Origin: Utricularia gibba
Lineage: Eukaryota; Streptophyta; Magnoliopsida; Lamiales; Lentibulariaceae
DNA: 59,886 nt
Assembly (NCBI GenBank): GCA_002189035.1
Contig: NEEC01000047.1
Span: forward strand, 1 to 59,886
Direction of reading: 5' to 3'
Shown here: piece after piece, positions 36,705 through 49,101 of the stretch
Layout of the letters: each line of letters opens with the position of its first letter
Position numbering within the stretch: the first letter of the stretch is position 1
Translations under genes and position numbers: made by a program
The notes under the pieces: generated by a model
What the model was told of the DNA's origin: nothing
The model's database searches: none
Seen by the model: the letters and a program-made list of their open reading frames with translations, nothing else

Positions 36705-38075
36705 TGTTACAACCCTGCATCATTGATCCTGATGTACCCCCTTCGTATCGTTGGACGACACATCAGTGGTGAAGTACTTGGCTAGAGTCCATGGGTTGGA
36801 CTTTACGGTCCTATGGACGTGCGCATCAGTGCTGGTCTAATCTCCACGCATCCTCATATCTTTCAACGGCCGCGATAATAGACCAACGGTCTCCTTGTCC
36901 AGTCCATTCGCTAAGGAGTCCAGAACACCTGAAGGTAACGGCAAAGCTTGCGAGGCCCGTCCAGCAACGGAGAAAAGAAAGGAAGTAGTGCGCATGGATG
37001 TGAACGCCTAAAAGAGCGTGGGAGTTTGCACTAGAGACCATCAACCCGTTGAATCGTGTCGATGCTTGAGGAAGACGACCACCCATTCATCTTTGTACGT
37101 TGCATCGGACCTGGTTGAAAGTGAGGACGGAAAATTGGCTACACTCGTGAAGGTGCACGAGCAGTATGCTCAATCGGATGATGGTCAAGCCGTTAGCATA
37201 CGGAAAACACACTCGCGTGTTGCGCACGCGGCTTTAACGATTGCTTAACCGAGTGATCCCTTCTCTATGTCCATCCACAATCTGGGTAAAAGGCATCCGG
37301 AGGTCAGGCATTGGAATGTCGTAAGGTATGAAGTATGCATGTTGCAAGGCGTGACCTGCTTGCGAAGCAATACCGATCCATTCCACGTTACCCGCTTCTT
37401 TGCAAAGCCTGGAGGGAGAATGGAATTTTGCATCAGGAGTGGATGCCATGGGGGTCGAATTATAAGGGGAGGTGTGCGTTTGTTCCGTGAGCTATGTGGA
37501 TTCGAAGCACAAGTGCTGGGTGGTCGAGTTATGGACTTTGGGTTAGGAGTGGCTACACTCTGGATCCACGATCGATATGTTCTTCGATGCTCTATGACTC
37601 ATTTCTCATTCAATGATGTCCACTCAATAGTAGCTTACGTGGCTCGCAACGTATGTTTGATATAGATGACATCCTTTAACCTGTATGGTCGAAGGTTTTC
37701 TCCTCCCAAACGTATAGCGGCATGCCCACTTTCGTGTCCAAATATTCAGGAGGTCGGGGTGGTAGCCATCTAACGGCTGGATAGCACATCCACATCGTAT
37801 GTGCTCCGTAGAATGAATCCGAAAATGTTAATGTTTCCAACGCACGTTGTTGGAGATCGGGAAAGTACATGGAGTGTCCTTGGCCACATTCTAGTATTCA
37901 TTGGATGCTGGCTGAGTTTGTTGCACAACAAAACACCCTCAAACGAGTAGCGATGGTGCACCATGATCCGCCATGGAGTGAACTCGTGACTCCTCTGCGT
38001 AAGTCTCACTTTGTTTCCATGGAAGATCATAAGGGAAAGCAATAGGAAAAACTAAGAAGTACTTGGTATCGTTGG
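36705..38075 (+). repeat. Satellite unit 28
   Basis: 1,371 bases. Alleles: 78C, 236C, GG, 444G, 466C, A4, 546G, 564G, GG, 867T, 1370G. It carries the clearest version of the long stop-poor frame and an ATG at 37267. Confidence 0.95.
36733..37986 (+). other. Stop-poor frame of 418 codons, broken by six TAA/TAG (unit 28)
   Basis: Between TGA at 36730 and TGA at 37987, one plus-strand frame meets only TAA at 36838, 37009, 37246 and 37771 and TAG at 37663 and 37948. There is no TGA. By simple base-composition reasoning about 20 stops would be expected in 418 codons of half-GC sequence. The unit is 3 x 457 bases, so the frame re-enters itself in the next monomer; it has ten stops in all. The longest open part ends at 37665. 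The TAG there is followed directly by ATG. A hydrophobic run near 37879-37929 could span a membrane if translated. I recognise no domain. Most other units carry the GGG form at 364-366 or a shortened A-run, which shifts the frame, so present-day translation as one protein is not supported. It could be a relic of a coding ancestor, a gene fragment read with TAA/TAG as sense, or chance. Confidence 0.3.
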
Positions 38076-39447
38076 TGTTACAACCCTGCATCATTGATCC
38101 TGATGTACCCCCTTCGTATCGTTGGACGACACATCAGTGGTGAAGTACTTGGCTAGAGTCCATGGGTTGGACTTTACGGTCCTATGGACGTGCGCATCAG
38201 TGCTGGTCTAATCTCCACGCATCCTCATATCTTTCAACGGCCGCGATAATAGACCAACGGTCTCCTTGTCCAGTCCATTCGCTAAGGAGTCCAGAACACC
38301 TGAAGGTAACGGCAAAGCTTGCGAGGCCCGTCCAGCAACGGAGAAAAGAAAGGAAGTAGTGCGCATGGATGTGAACGCCTAAAAGAGCGTGGGAGTTTGC
38401 ACTAGAGACCATCAACCCGTTGAATCGTGTCGATGCTTGAGGAAGACGACCACCCATTCATCTTTGTACGTTGCATCGGACCTGGTTGAAAGTGAGGACG
38501 GAAAATTGGCTACACTCGTGAAGGTGCACGAGCAGTATGCTCAATCGGATGATGGTCAAGCCGTTAGCATACGGAAAACACACTCGCGTGTTGCGCACGC
38601 GGCTTTAACGATTGCTTAACCGAGTGATCCCTTCTCTATGTCCATCCACAATCTGGGTAAAAGGCATCCGGAGGTCAGGCATTGGAATGTCGTAAGGTAT
38701 GAAGTATGCATGTTGCAAGGCGTGACCTGCTTGCGAAGCAATACCGATCCATTCCACGTTACCCGCTTCTTTGCAAAGCCTGGAGGGAGAATGGAATTTT
38801 GCATCAGGAGTGGATGCCATGGGGGTCGAATTATAAGGGGAGGTGTGCGTTTGTTCCGTGAGCTATGTGGATTCGAAGCACAAGTGCTGGGTGGTCGAGT
38901 TATGGACTTTGGGTTAGGAGTGGCTACACTCTGGATCCACGATCGATATGTTCTTCGATGCTCTATGACTCATTTCTCATTCAATGATGTCCACTCAATA
39001 GTAGCTTACGTGGCTCGCAACGTATGTTTGATATAGATGACATCCTTTAAACCTGTATGGTCGAAGGTTTTCTCCTCCCAAACGTATAGCGGCATGCCCA
39101 CTTTCGTGTCCAAATATTCAGGAGGTCGGGGTGGTAGCCATCTAACGGCTGGATAGCACATCCACATCGTATGTGCTCCGTAGAATGAATCCGAAAATGT
39201 TAATGTTTCCAACGCACGTTGTTGGAGATCGGGAAAGTACATGGAGTGTCCTTGGCCACATTCTAGTATTCATTGGATGCTGGCTGAGTTTGTTGCACAA
39301 CAAAACACCCTCAAACGAGTAGCGATGGTGCACCATGATCCGCCATGGAGTGAACTCGTGACTCCTCTGCGTAAGTCTCACTTTGTTTCCATGGAAGATC
39401 ATAAGGGAAAGCAATAGGAAAAACTAAGAAGTACTTGGTATCGTTGG
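38076..39447 (+). repeat. Satellite unit 29
   Basis: 1,372 bases. Alleles: 78C, 236C, GG, 444G, 466C, A4, 546G, 564G, GG, 867T, 1370G. One extra A lies at about 39050 (tttaaacctg). Confidence 0.95.
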
Positions 39448-40819
39448 TGTTACAACCCTGCATCATTGATCCTGATGTACCCCCTTCGTATCGTTGGACG
39501 ACACATCAGTGGTGAAGTACTTGGCTAGAGTCCATGGGTTGGACTTTACGGTCCTATGGACGTGCGCATCAGTGCTGGTCTAATCTCCACGCATCCTCAT
39601 ATCTTTCAACGGCCGCGATAATAGACCAACGGTCTCCTTGTCCAGTCCATTCGCTAAGGAGTCCAGAACACCTGAAGGTAACGGCAAAGCTTGCGAGGCC
39701 CGTCCAGCAACGGAGAAAAGAAAGGAAGTAGTGCGCATGGATGTGAACGCCTAAAAGAGCGTGGGAGTTTGCACTAGAGACCATCAACCCGTTGAATCGT
39801 GTCGATGCTTGAGGGAAGACGACCACCCATTCATCTTTGTACGTTGCATCGGACCTGGTTGAAAGTGAGGACGGAAAATTGGCTACACTCGTAAAGGTGC
39901 ACGAGCAGTATGCTCAATCGGATGATGGTCAAGCCGTTAGCATACGGAAAACACACTCGCGTGTTGCGCACGCGGCTTTAACGATTGCTTAACCGAGTGA
40001 TCCCTTCTCTATGTCCATCCACAATCTGGGTAAAAGGCATCCGGAGGTCAGGCATTGGAATGTCGTAAGGTATGAAGTATGCATGTTGCAAGGCGTGACC
40101 TGCTTGCGAAGCAATACCGATCCATTCCACGTTACCCGCTTCTTTGCAAAGCCTGGAGGGAGAATGGAATTTTGCATCAGGAGTGGATGCCATGGGGGTC
40201 GAATTATAAGGGGAGGTGTGCGTTTGTTCCGTGAGCTATGTGGATTCGAAGCACAAGTGCTGGGTGGTCGAGTTATGGACTTTGGGTTAGGAGTGGCTAC
40301 ACTCTGGATCCACGATCGATATGTTCTTCGATGCTCTATGACTCATTTCTCATTCAATGATGTCCACTCAATAGTAGCTTACGTGGCTCGCAACGTATGT
40401 TTGATATAGATGACATCCTTTAACCTGTATGGTCGAAGGTTTTCTCCTCCCAAACGTATAGCGGCATGCCCACTTTCGTGTCCAAATATTCAGGAGGTCG
40501 GGGTGGTAGCCATCTAACGGCTGGATAGCACATCCACATCGTATGTGCTCCGTAGAATGAATCCGAAAATGTTAATGTTTCCAACGCACGTTGTTGGAGA
40601 TCGGGAAAGTACATGGAGTGTCCTTGGCCACATTCTAGTATTCATTGGATGCTGGCTGAGTTTGTTGCACAACAAAACACCCTCAAACGAGTAGCGATGG
40701 TGCACCATGATCCGCCATGGAGTGAACTCGTGACTCCTCTGCGTAAGTCTCACTTTGTTTCCATGGAAGATCATAAGGGAAAGCAATAGGAAAAACTAAG
40801 AAGTACTTGGTATCGTTGG
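39448..40819 (+). repeat. Satellite unit 30
   Basis: 1,372 bases. Alleles: 78C, 236C, GGG, 444A, 466C, A4, 546G, 564G, GG, 867T, 1370G. Confidence 0.95.
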
Positions 40820-42190
40820 TGTTACAACCCTGCATCATTGATCCTGATGTACCCCCTTCGTATCGTTGGACGACACATCAGTGGTGAAGTACTTGGCTAG
40901 AGTCCATGGGTTGGACTTTACGGTCCTATGGACGTGCGCATCAGTGCTGGTCTAATCTCCACGCATCCTCATATCTTTCAACGGCCGCGATAATAGACCA
41001 ACGGTCTCCTTGTCCAGTCCATTCGCTAAGGAGTCCAGAACACCTGAAGGTAACGGCAAAGCTTGCGAGGCCCGTCCAGCAACGGAGAAAAGAAAGGAAG
41101 TAGTGCGCATGGATGTGAACGCCTAAAAGAGCGTGGGAGTTTGCACTAGAGACCATCAACCCGTTGAATCGTGTCGATGCTTGAGGGAAGACGACCACCC
41201 ATTCATCTTTGTACGTTGCATCGGACCTGGTTGAAAGTGAGGACGGAAAATTGGCTACACTCGTAAAGGTGCACGAGCAGTATGCTCAATCGGATGATGG
41301 TCAAGCCGTTAGCATACGGAAAACACACTCGCGTGTTGCGCACGCGGCTTTAACGATTGCTTAACCGAGTGATCCCTTCTCTATCTCCATCCACAATCTG
41401 GGTAAAAGGCATCCGGAGGTCAGGCATTGGAATGTCGTAAGGTATGAAGTATGCATGTTGCAAGGCGTGACCTGCTTGCGAAGCAATACCGATCCATTCC
41501 ACGTTACCCGCTTCTTTGCAAAGCCTGGAGGGAGAATGGAATTTTGCATCAGGAGTGGATGCCATGGGGTCGAATTATAAGGGGAGGTGTGCGTTTGTTC
41601 CGTGAGCTATGTGGATTCGAAGCACAAGTGCTGGGTGGTCGAGTTATGGACTTTGGGTTAGGAGTGGCTACACTCTGGATCCACGATCGATATGTTCTTC
41701 GATGCTCTATGACTCATTTCTCATTCAATGATGTCCACTCAATAGTAGCTTACGTGGCTCGCAACGTATGTTTGATATAGATGACATCCTTTAACCTGTA
41801 TGGTCGAAGGTTTTCTCCTCCCAAACGTATAGCGGCATGCCCACTTTCGTGTCCAAATATTCAGGAGGTCGGGGTGGTAGCCATCTAACGGCTGGATAGC
41901 ACATCCACATCGTATGTGCTCCGTAGAATGAATCCGAAAATGTTAATGTTTCCAACGCACGTTGTTGGAGATCGGGAAAGTACATGGAGTGTCCTTGGCC
42001 ACATTCTAGTATTCATTGGATGCTGGCTGAGTTTGTTGCACAACAAAACACCCTCAAACGAGTAGCGATGGTGCACCATGATCCGCCATGGAGTGAACTC
42101 GTGACTCCTCTGCGTAAGTCTCACTTTGTTTCCATGGAAGATCATAAGGGAAAGCAATAGGAAAAACTAAGAAGTACTTGGTATCGTTGA
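40820..42190 (+). repeat. Satellite unit 31
   Basis: 1,371 bases. Alleles: 78C, 236C, GGG, 444A, 466C, A4, 546G, 564C, GG, 867T, 1370A. The G5 run after 'ccat' is G4 near 41566. Confidence 0.95.
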
Positions 42191-43561
42191 TGTTACAACC
42201 CTGCATCATTGATCCTGATGTACCCCCTTCGTATCGTTGGACGACACATCAGTGGTGAAGTACTTGGCTAGAGTCCATGGGTTGGACTTTACGGTCCTAT
42301 GGACGTGCGCATCAGTGCTGGTCTAATCTCCACGCATCCTCATATCTTTCAACGGCCGCGATAATAGACCAACGGTCTCCTTGTCCAGTCCATTCGCTAA
42401 GGAGTCCAGAACACCTGAAGGTAACGGCAAAGCTTGCGAGGCCCGTCCAGCAACGGAGAAAAGAAAGGAAGTAGTGCGCATGGATGTGAACGCCTAAAAG
42501 AGCGTGGGAGTTTGCACTAGAGACCATCAACCCGTTGAATCGTGTCGATGCTTGAGGGAAGACGACCACCCATTCATCTTTGTACGTTGCATCGGACCTG
42601 GTTGAAAGTGAGGACGGAAAATTGGCTACACTCGTAAAGGTGCACGAGCAGTATGCTCAATCGGATGATGGTCAAGCCGTTAGCATACGGAAAACACACT
42701 CGCGTGTTGCGCACGCGGCTTTAACGATTGCTTAACCAGTGATCCCTTCTCTATGTCCATCCACAATCTGGGTAAAAGGCATCCGGAGGTCAGGCATTGG
42801 AATGTCGTAAGGTATGAAGTATGCATGTTGCAAGGCGTGACCTGCTTGCGAAGCAATACCGATCCATTCCACGTTACCCGCTTCTTTGCAAAGCCTGGAG
42901 GGAGAATGGAATTTTGCATCAGGAGTGGATGCCATGGGGGTCGAATTATAAGGGGAGGTGTGCGTTTGTTCCGTGAGCTATGTGGATTCGAAGCACAAGT
43001 GCTGGGTGGTCGAGTTATGGACTTTGGGTTAGGAGTGGCTACACTCTGGATCCACGATCGATATGTTCTTCGATGCTCTATGACTCATTTCTCATTCAAT
43101 GATGTCCACTCAATAGTAGCTTACGTGGCTCGCAACGTATGTTTGATATAGATGACATCCTTTAACCTGTATGGTCGAAGGTTTTCTCCTCCCAAACGTA
43201 TAGCGGCATGCCCACTTTCGTGTCCAAATATTCAGGAGGTCGGGGTGGTAGCCATCTAACGGCTGGATAGCACATCCACATCGTATGTGCTCCGTAGAAT
43301 GAATCCGAAAATGTTAATGTTTCCAACGCACGTTGTTGGAGATCGGGAAAGTACATGGAGTGTCCTTGGCCACATTCTAGTATTCATTGGATGCTGGCTG
43401 AGTTTGTTGCACAACAAAACACCCTCAAACGAGTAGCGATGGTGCACCATGATCCGCCATGGAGTGAACTCGTGACTCCTCTGCGTAAGTCTCACTTTGT
43501 TTCCATGGAAGATCATAAGGGAAAGCAATAGGAAAAACTAAGAAGTACTTGGTATCGTTGA
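42191..43561 (+). repeat. Satellite unit 32
   Basis: 1,371 bases. Alleles: 78C, 236C, GGG, 444A, 466C, A4, 546 deleted (aaccagtg near 42737), 564G, GG, 867T, 1370A. Confidence 0.95.
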
Positions 43562-44933
43562 TGTTACAACCCTGCATCATTGATCCTGATGTACCCCCTT
43601 CGTATCGTTGGACGACACATCAGTGGTGAAGTACTTGGCTAGAGTCCATGGGTTGGACTTTACGGTCCTATGGACGTGCGCATCAGTGCTGGTCTAATCT
43701 CCACGCATCCTCATATCTTTCAACGGCCGCGATAATAGACCAACGGTCTCCTTGTCCAGTCCATTCGCTAAGGAGTCCAGAACACCTGAAGGTAACGGCA
43801 AAGCTTGCGAGGCCCGTCCAGCAACGGAGAAAAGAAAGGAAGTAGTGCGCATGGATGTGAACGCCTAAAAGAGCGTGGGAGTTTGCACTAGAGACCATCA
43901 ACCCGTTGAATCGTGTCGATGCTTGAGGGAAGACGACCACCCATTCATCTTTGTACGTTGCATCGGACCTGGTTGAAAGTGAGGACGGAAAATTGGCTAC
44001 ACTCGTAAAGGTGCACGAGCAGTATGCTCAATCGGATGATGGTCAAGCCGTTAGCATACGGAAAACACACTCGCGTGTTGCGCACGCGGCTTTAACGATT
44101 GCTTAACCGAGTGATCCCTTCTCTATCTCCATCCACAATCTGGGTAAAAGGCATCCGGAGGTCAGGCATTGGAATGTCGTAAGGTATGAAGTATGCATGT
44201 TGCAAGGCGTGACCTGCTTGCGAAGCAATACCGATCCATTCCACGTTACCCGCTTCTTTGCAAAGCCTGGAGGGAGAATGGAATTTTGCATCAGGAGTGG
44301 ATGCCATGGGGGTCGAATTATAAGGGGAGGTGTGCGTTTGTTCCGTGAGCTATGTGGATTCGAAGCACAAGTGCTGGGTGGTCGAGTTATGGACTTTGGG
44401 TTAGGAGTGGCTACACTCTGGATCCACGATCGATATGTTCTTCGATGCTCTATGACTCATTTCTCATTCAATGATGTCCACTCAATAGTAGCTTACGTGG
44501 CTCGCAACGTATGTTTGATATAGATGACATCCTTTAACCTGTATGGTCGAAGGTTTTCTCCTCCCAAACGTATAGCGGCATGCCCACTTTCGTGTCCAAA
44601 TATTCAGGAGGTCGGGGTGGTAGCCATCTAACGGCTGGATAGCACATCCACATCGTATGTGCTCCGTAGAATGAATCCGAAAATGTTAATGTTTCCAACG
44701 CACGTTGTTGGAGATCGGGAAAGTACATGGAGTGTCCTTGGCCACATTCTAGTATTCATTGGATGCTGGCTGAGTTTGTTGCACAACAAAACACCCTCAA
44801 ACGAGTAGCGATGGTGCACCATGATCCGCCATGGAGTGAACTCGTGACTCCTCTGCGTAAGTCTCACTTTGTTTCCATGGAAGATCATAAGGGAAAGCAA
44901 TAGGAAAAACTAAGAAGTACTTGGTATCGTTGA
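43562..44933 (+). repeat. Satellite unit 33
   Basis: 1,372 bases. Alleles: 78C, 236C, GGG, 444A, 466C, A4, 546G, 564C, GG, 867T, 1370A. Good reference for the right-type haplotype. Confidence 0.95.
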
Positions 44934-46363
44934 TGTTACAACCCTGCATCATTGATCCTGATGTACCCCCTTCGTATCGTTGGACGACACATCAGTGGTG
45001 AAGTACTTGGCTAGAGTCCATGGGTTGGACTTTACGGTCCTATGGACGTGCGCATCAGTGCTGGTCTAATCTCCACGCATCCTCATATCTTTCAACGGCC
45101 GCGATAATAGACCAACGGTCTCCTTGTCCAGTCCATTCGCTAAGGAGTCCAGAACACCTGAAGGTAACGGCAAAGCTTGCGAGGCCCGTCCAGCAACGGA
45201 GAAAAGAAAGGAAGTAGTGCGCATGGATGTGAACGCCTAAAAGAGCGTGGGAGTTTGCACTAGAGACCATCAACCCGTTGAATCGTGTCGATGCTTGAGG
45301 GAAGACGACCACCCATTCATCTTTGTACGTTGCATCGGACCTGGTTGAAAGTGAGGACGGAAAATTGGCTACACTCGTGAAGGTGCACGAGCAGTATGCT
45401 CAATCGGATGATGGTCAAGCCGTTAGCATACGGAAAACACACTCGCGTGTTGCGCACGCGGCTTTAACGATTGCTTAACCGAGTGATCCCTTCTCTATGT
45501 CCATCCACAATCTGGGTAAAAGGCATCCGGAGGTCAGGCATTGGAATGTCGTAAGGTATGAAGTATGCATGTTGCAAGGCGTGACCTGCTTGCGAAGCAA
45601 TACCGATCCATTCCACGTTACCCGCTTCTTTGCAAAGCCTGGAGGGAGAATGGAATTTTGCATCAGGAGTGGATGCCATGGGGGTCGAATTATAAGGGGA
45701 GGTGTGCGTTTGTTCCGTGAGCTATGTGGATTCGAAGCACAAGTGCTGGGTGGTCGAGTTATGGACTTTGGGTTAGGAGTGGCTACACTCTGGATCCACG
45801 ATCGATATGTTCTTCGATGCTCTATGACTCATTTCTCATTCAATGATGTCCACTCAATAGTAGCTTACGTGGCTCGCAACGTATGTTTGATATAGATGAC
45901 ATCCTTTAACCTGTATGGTCGAAGGTTTTCTCCTCCCAAACGTATAGCGGCATGCCCACTTTCGTGTCCAAATATTCAGGAGGTCGGGGTGGTAGCCATC
46001 TAACGGCTGGATAGCACATCCACATCGTATGTGCTCCGTAGAATGAATCCGAAAATGTTAATGTTTCCAACGCACGTTGTTGGAGATCGGGAAAGTACAT
46101 GGAGTGTCCTTGGCCACATTCTAGTATTCATTGGATGCTGGCTGAGTTTGTTGCACAACAAAACACCTTGGCCACATTCTAGTATTCATTGGATGCTGGC
46201 TGAGTTTGTTGCACAACAAAACACCCTCAAACGAGTAGCGATGGTGCACCATGATCCGCCATGGAGTGAACTCGTGACTCCTCTGCGTAAGTCTCACTTT
46301 GTTTCCATGGAAGATCATAAGGGAAAGCAATAGGAAAAACTAAGAAGTACTTGGTATCGTTGA
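44934..46363 (+). repeat. Satellite unit 34, with 58-base tandem duplication
   Basis: 1,430 bases. Alleles: 78C, 236C, GGG, 444G, 466C, A4, 546G, 564G, GG, 867T, 1370A. The extra length is exactly one 58-base internal duplication. Confidence 0.95.
46108..46223 (+). repeat. 58-base perfect tandem duplication inside unit 34
   Basis: The segment starting ccttggccac at 46108-46165 is repeated at 46166-46223. The crossover fell at a shared 'cc' (acacc/gtgtcc), so only a microhomology was used. It contains the tttgttg/caacaaa hairpin, so this unit has two copies of that dyad. Confidence 0.95.
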
Positions 46364-47732
46364 TGTTACAACCCTGCATCATTGATCCTGATGTACCCCC
46401 TTCGTATCGTTGGACGACACATCAGTGGTGAAGTACTTGGCTAGAGTCCATGGGTTGGACTTTACGGTCCTATGGACGTGCGCATCAGTGCTGGTCTAAT
46501 CTCCACGCATCCTCATATCTTTCAACGGCCGCGATAATAGACCAACGGTCTCCTTGTCCAGTCCATTCGCTAAGGAGTCCAGAACACCTGAAGGTAACGG
46601 CAAAGCTTGCGAGGCCCGTCCAGCAACGGAGAAAAGAAAGGAAGTAGTGCGCATGGATGTGAACGCCTAAAAGAGCGTGGGAGTTTGCACTAGAGACCAT
46701 CAACCCGTTGAATCGTGTCGATGCTTGAGGAAGACGACCACCCATTCATCTTTGTACGTTGCATCGGACCTGGTTGAAAGTGAGGACGGAAAATTGGCTA
46801 CACTCGTAAAGGTGCACGAGCAGTATGCTCAATCGGATGATGGTCAAGCCGTTAGCATACGGAAAACACACTCGCGTGTTGCGCACGCGGCTTTAACGAT
46901 TGCTTAACCGAGTGATCCCTTCTCTATGTCCATCCACAATCTGGGTAAAAGGCATCCGGAGGTCAGGCATTGGAATGTCGTAAGGTATGAAGTATGCATG
47001 TTGCAAGGCGTGACCTGCTTGCGAAGCAATACCGATCCATTCCACGTTACCCGCTTCTTTGCAAAGCCTGGAGGGAGAATGGAATTTTGCATCAGGAGTG
47101 GATGCCATGGGGGTCGAATTATAAGGGGAGTGTGCGTTTGTTCCGTGAGCTATGTGGATTCGAAGCACAAGTGCTGGGTGGTCGAGTTATGGACTTTGGG
47201 TTAGGAGTGGCTACACTCTGGATCCACGATCGATATGTTCTTCGATGCTCTATGACTCATTTCTCATTCAATGATGTCCACTCAATAGTAGCTTACGTGG
47301 CTCGCAACGTATGTTTGATATAGATGACATCCTTTAACCTGTATGGTCGAAGGTTTTCTCCTCCCAAACGTATAGCGGCATGCCCACTTTCGTGTCCAAA
47401 TATTCAGGAGGTCGGGGTGGTAGCCATCTAACGGCTGGATAGCACATCCACATCGTATGTGCTCCGTAGAATGAATCCGAAAATGTTAATGTTTCCAACG
47501 CACGTTGTTGGAGATCGGGAAAGTACATGGAGTGTCCTTGGCCACATTCTAGTATTCATTGGATGCTGGCTGAGTTTGTTGCACAACAAAACACCCTCAA
47601 ACGAGTAGCGATGGTGCACCATGATCCGCCATGGAGTGAACTCGTGACTCCTCTGCGTAAGTCTCACTTTGTTTCCATGGAAGATCATAAGGGAAAGCAA
47701 TAGGAAAAACTAAGAAGTACTTGGTATCGTTG
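46364..47732 (+). repeat. Satellite unit 35
   Basis: 1,369 bases. Alleles: 78C, 236C, GG, 444A, 466C, A4, 546G, 564G, one G, 867T, 1370 deleted. Confidence 0.95.
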
Positions 47733-49101
47733 TGTTACAACCCTGCATCATTGATCCTGATGTACCCCCTTCGTATCGTTGGACGACACATCAGTGGTGA
47801 AGTACTTGGCTAGAGTCCATGGGTTGGACTTTACGGTCCTATGGACGTGCGCATCAGTGCTGGTCTAATCTCCACGCATCCTCATATCTTTCAACGGCCG
47901 CGATAATAGACCAACGGTCTCCTTGTCCAGTCCATTCGCTAAGGAGTCCAGAACACCTGAAGGTAACGGCAAAGCTTGCGAGGCCCGTCCAGCAACGGAG
48001 AAAAGAAAGGAAGTAGTGCGCATGGATGTGAACGCCTAAAAGAGCGTGGGAGTTTGCACTAGAGACCATCAACCCGTTGAATCGTGTCGATGCTTGAGGG
48101 AAGACGACCACCCATTCATCTTTGTACGTTGCATCGGACCTGGTTGAAAGTGAGGACGGAAAATTGGCTACACTCGTAAGGTGCACGAGCAGTATGCTCA
48201 ATCGGATGATGGTCAAGCCGTTAGCATACGGAAAACACACTCGCGTGTTGCGCACGCGGCTTTAACGATTGCTTAACCGAGTGATCCCTTCTCTATGTCC
48301 ATCCACAATCTGGGTAAAAGGCATCCGGAGGTCAGGCATTGGAATGTCGTAAGGTATGAAGTATGCATGTTGCAAGGCGTGACCTGCTTGCGAAGCAATA
48401 CCGATCCATTCCACGTTACCCGCTTCTTTGCAAAGCCTGGAGGGAGAATGGAATTTTGCATCAGGAGTGGATGCCATGGGGGTCGAATTATAAGGGGAGT
48501 GTGCGTTTGTTCCGTGAGCTATGTGGATTCGAAGCACAAGTGCTGGGTGGTCGAGTTATGGACTTTGGGTTAGGAGTGGCTACACTCTGGATCCACGATC
48601 GATATGTTCTTCGATGCTCTATGACTCATTTCTCATTCAATGATGTCCACTCAATAGTAGCTTACGTGGCTCGCAACGTATGTTTGATATAGATGACATC
48701 CTTTAACCTGTATGGTCGAAGGTTTTCTCCTCCCAAACGTATAGCGGCATGCCCACTTTCGTGTCCAAATATTCAGGAGGTCGGGGTGGTAGCCATCTAA
48801 CGGCTGGATAGCACATCCACATCGTATGTGCTCCGTAGAATGAATCCGAAAATGTTAATGTTTCCAACGCACGTTGTTGGAGATCGGGAAAGTACATGGA
48901 GTGTCCTTGGCCACATTCTAGTATTCATTGGATGCTGGCTGAGTTTGTTGCACAACAAAACACCCTCAAACGAGTAGCGATGGTGCACCATGATCCGCCA
49001 TGGAGTGAACTCGTGACTCCTCTGCGTAAGTCTCACTTTGTTTCCATGGAAGATCATAAGGGAAAGCAATAGGAAAAACTAAGAAGTACTTGGTATCGTT
49101 G
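47733..49101 (+). repeat. Satellite unit 36
   Basis: 1,369 bases. Alleles: 78C, 236C, GGG, one A missing at 444-446 (near 48178), 466C, A4, 546G, 564G, one G, 867T, 1370 deleted. Confidence 0.95.
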
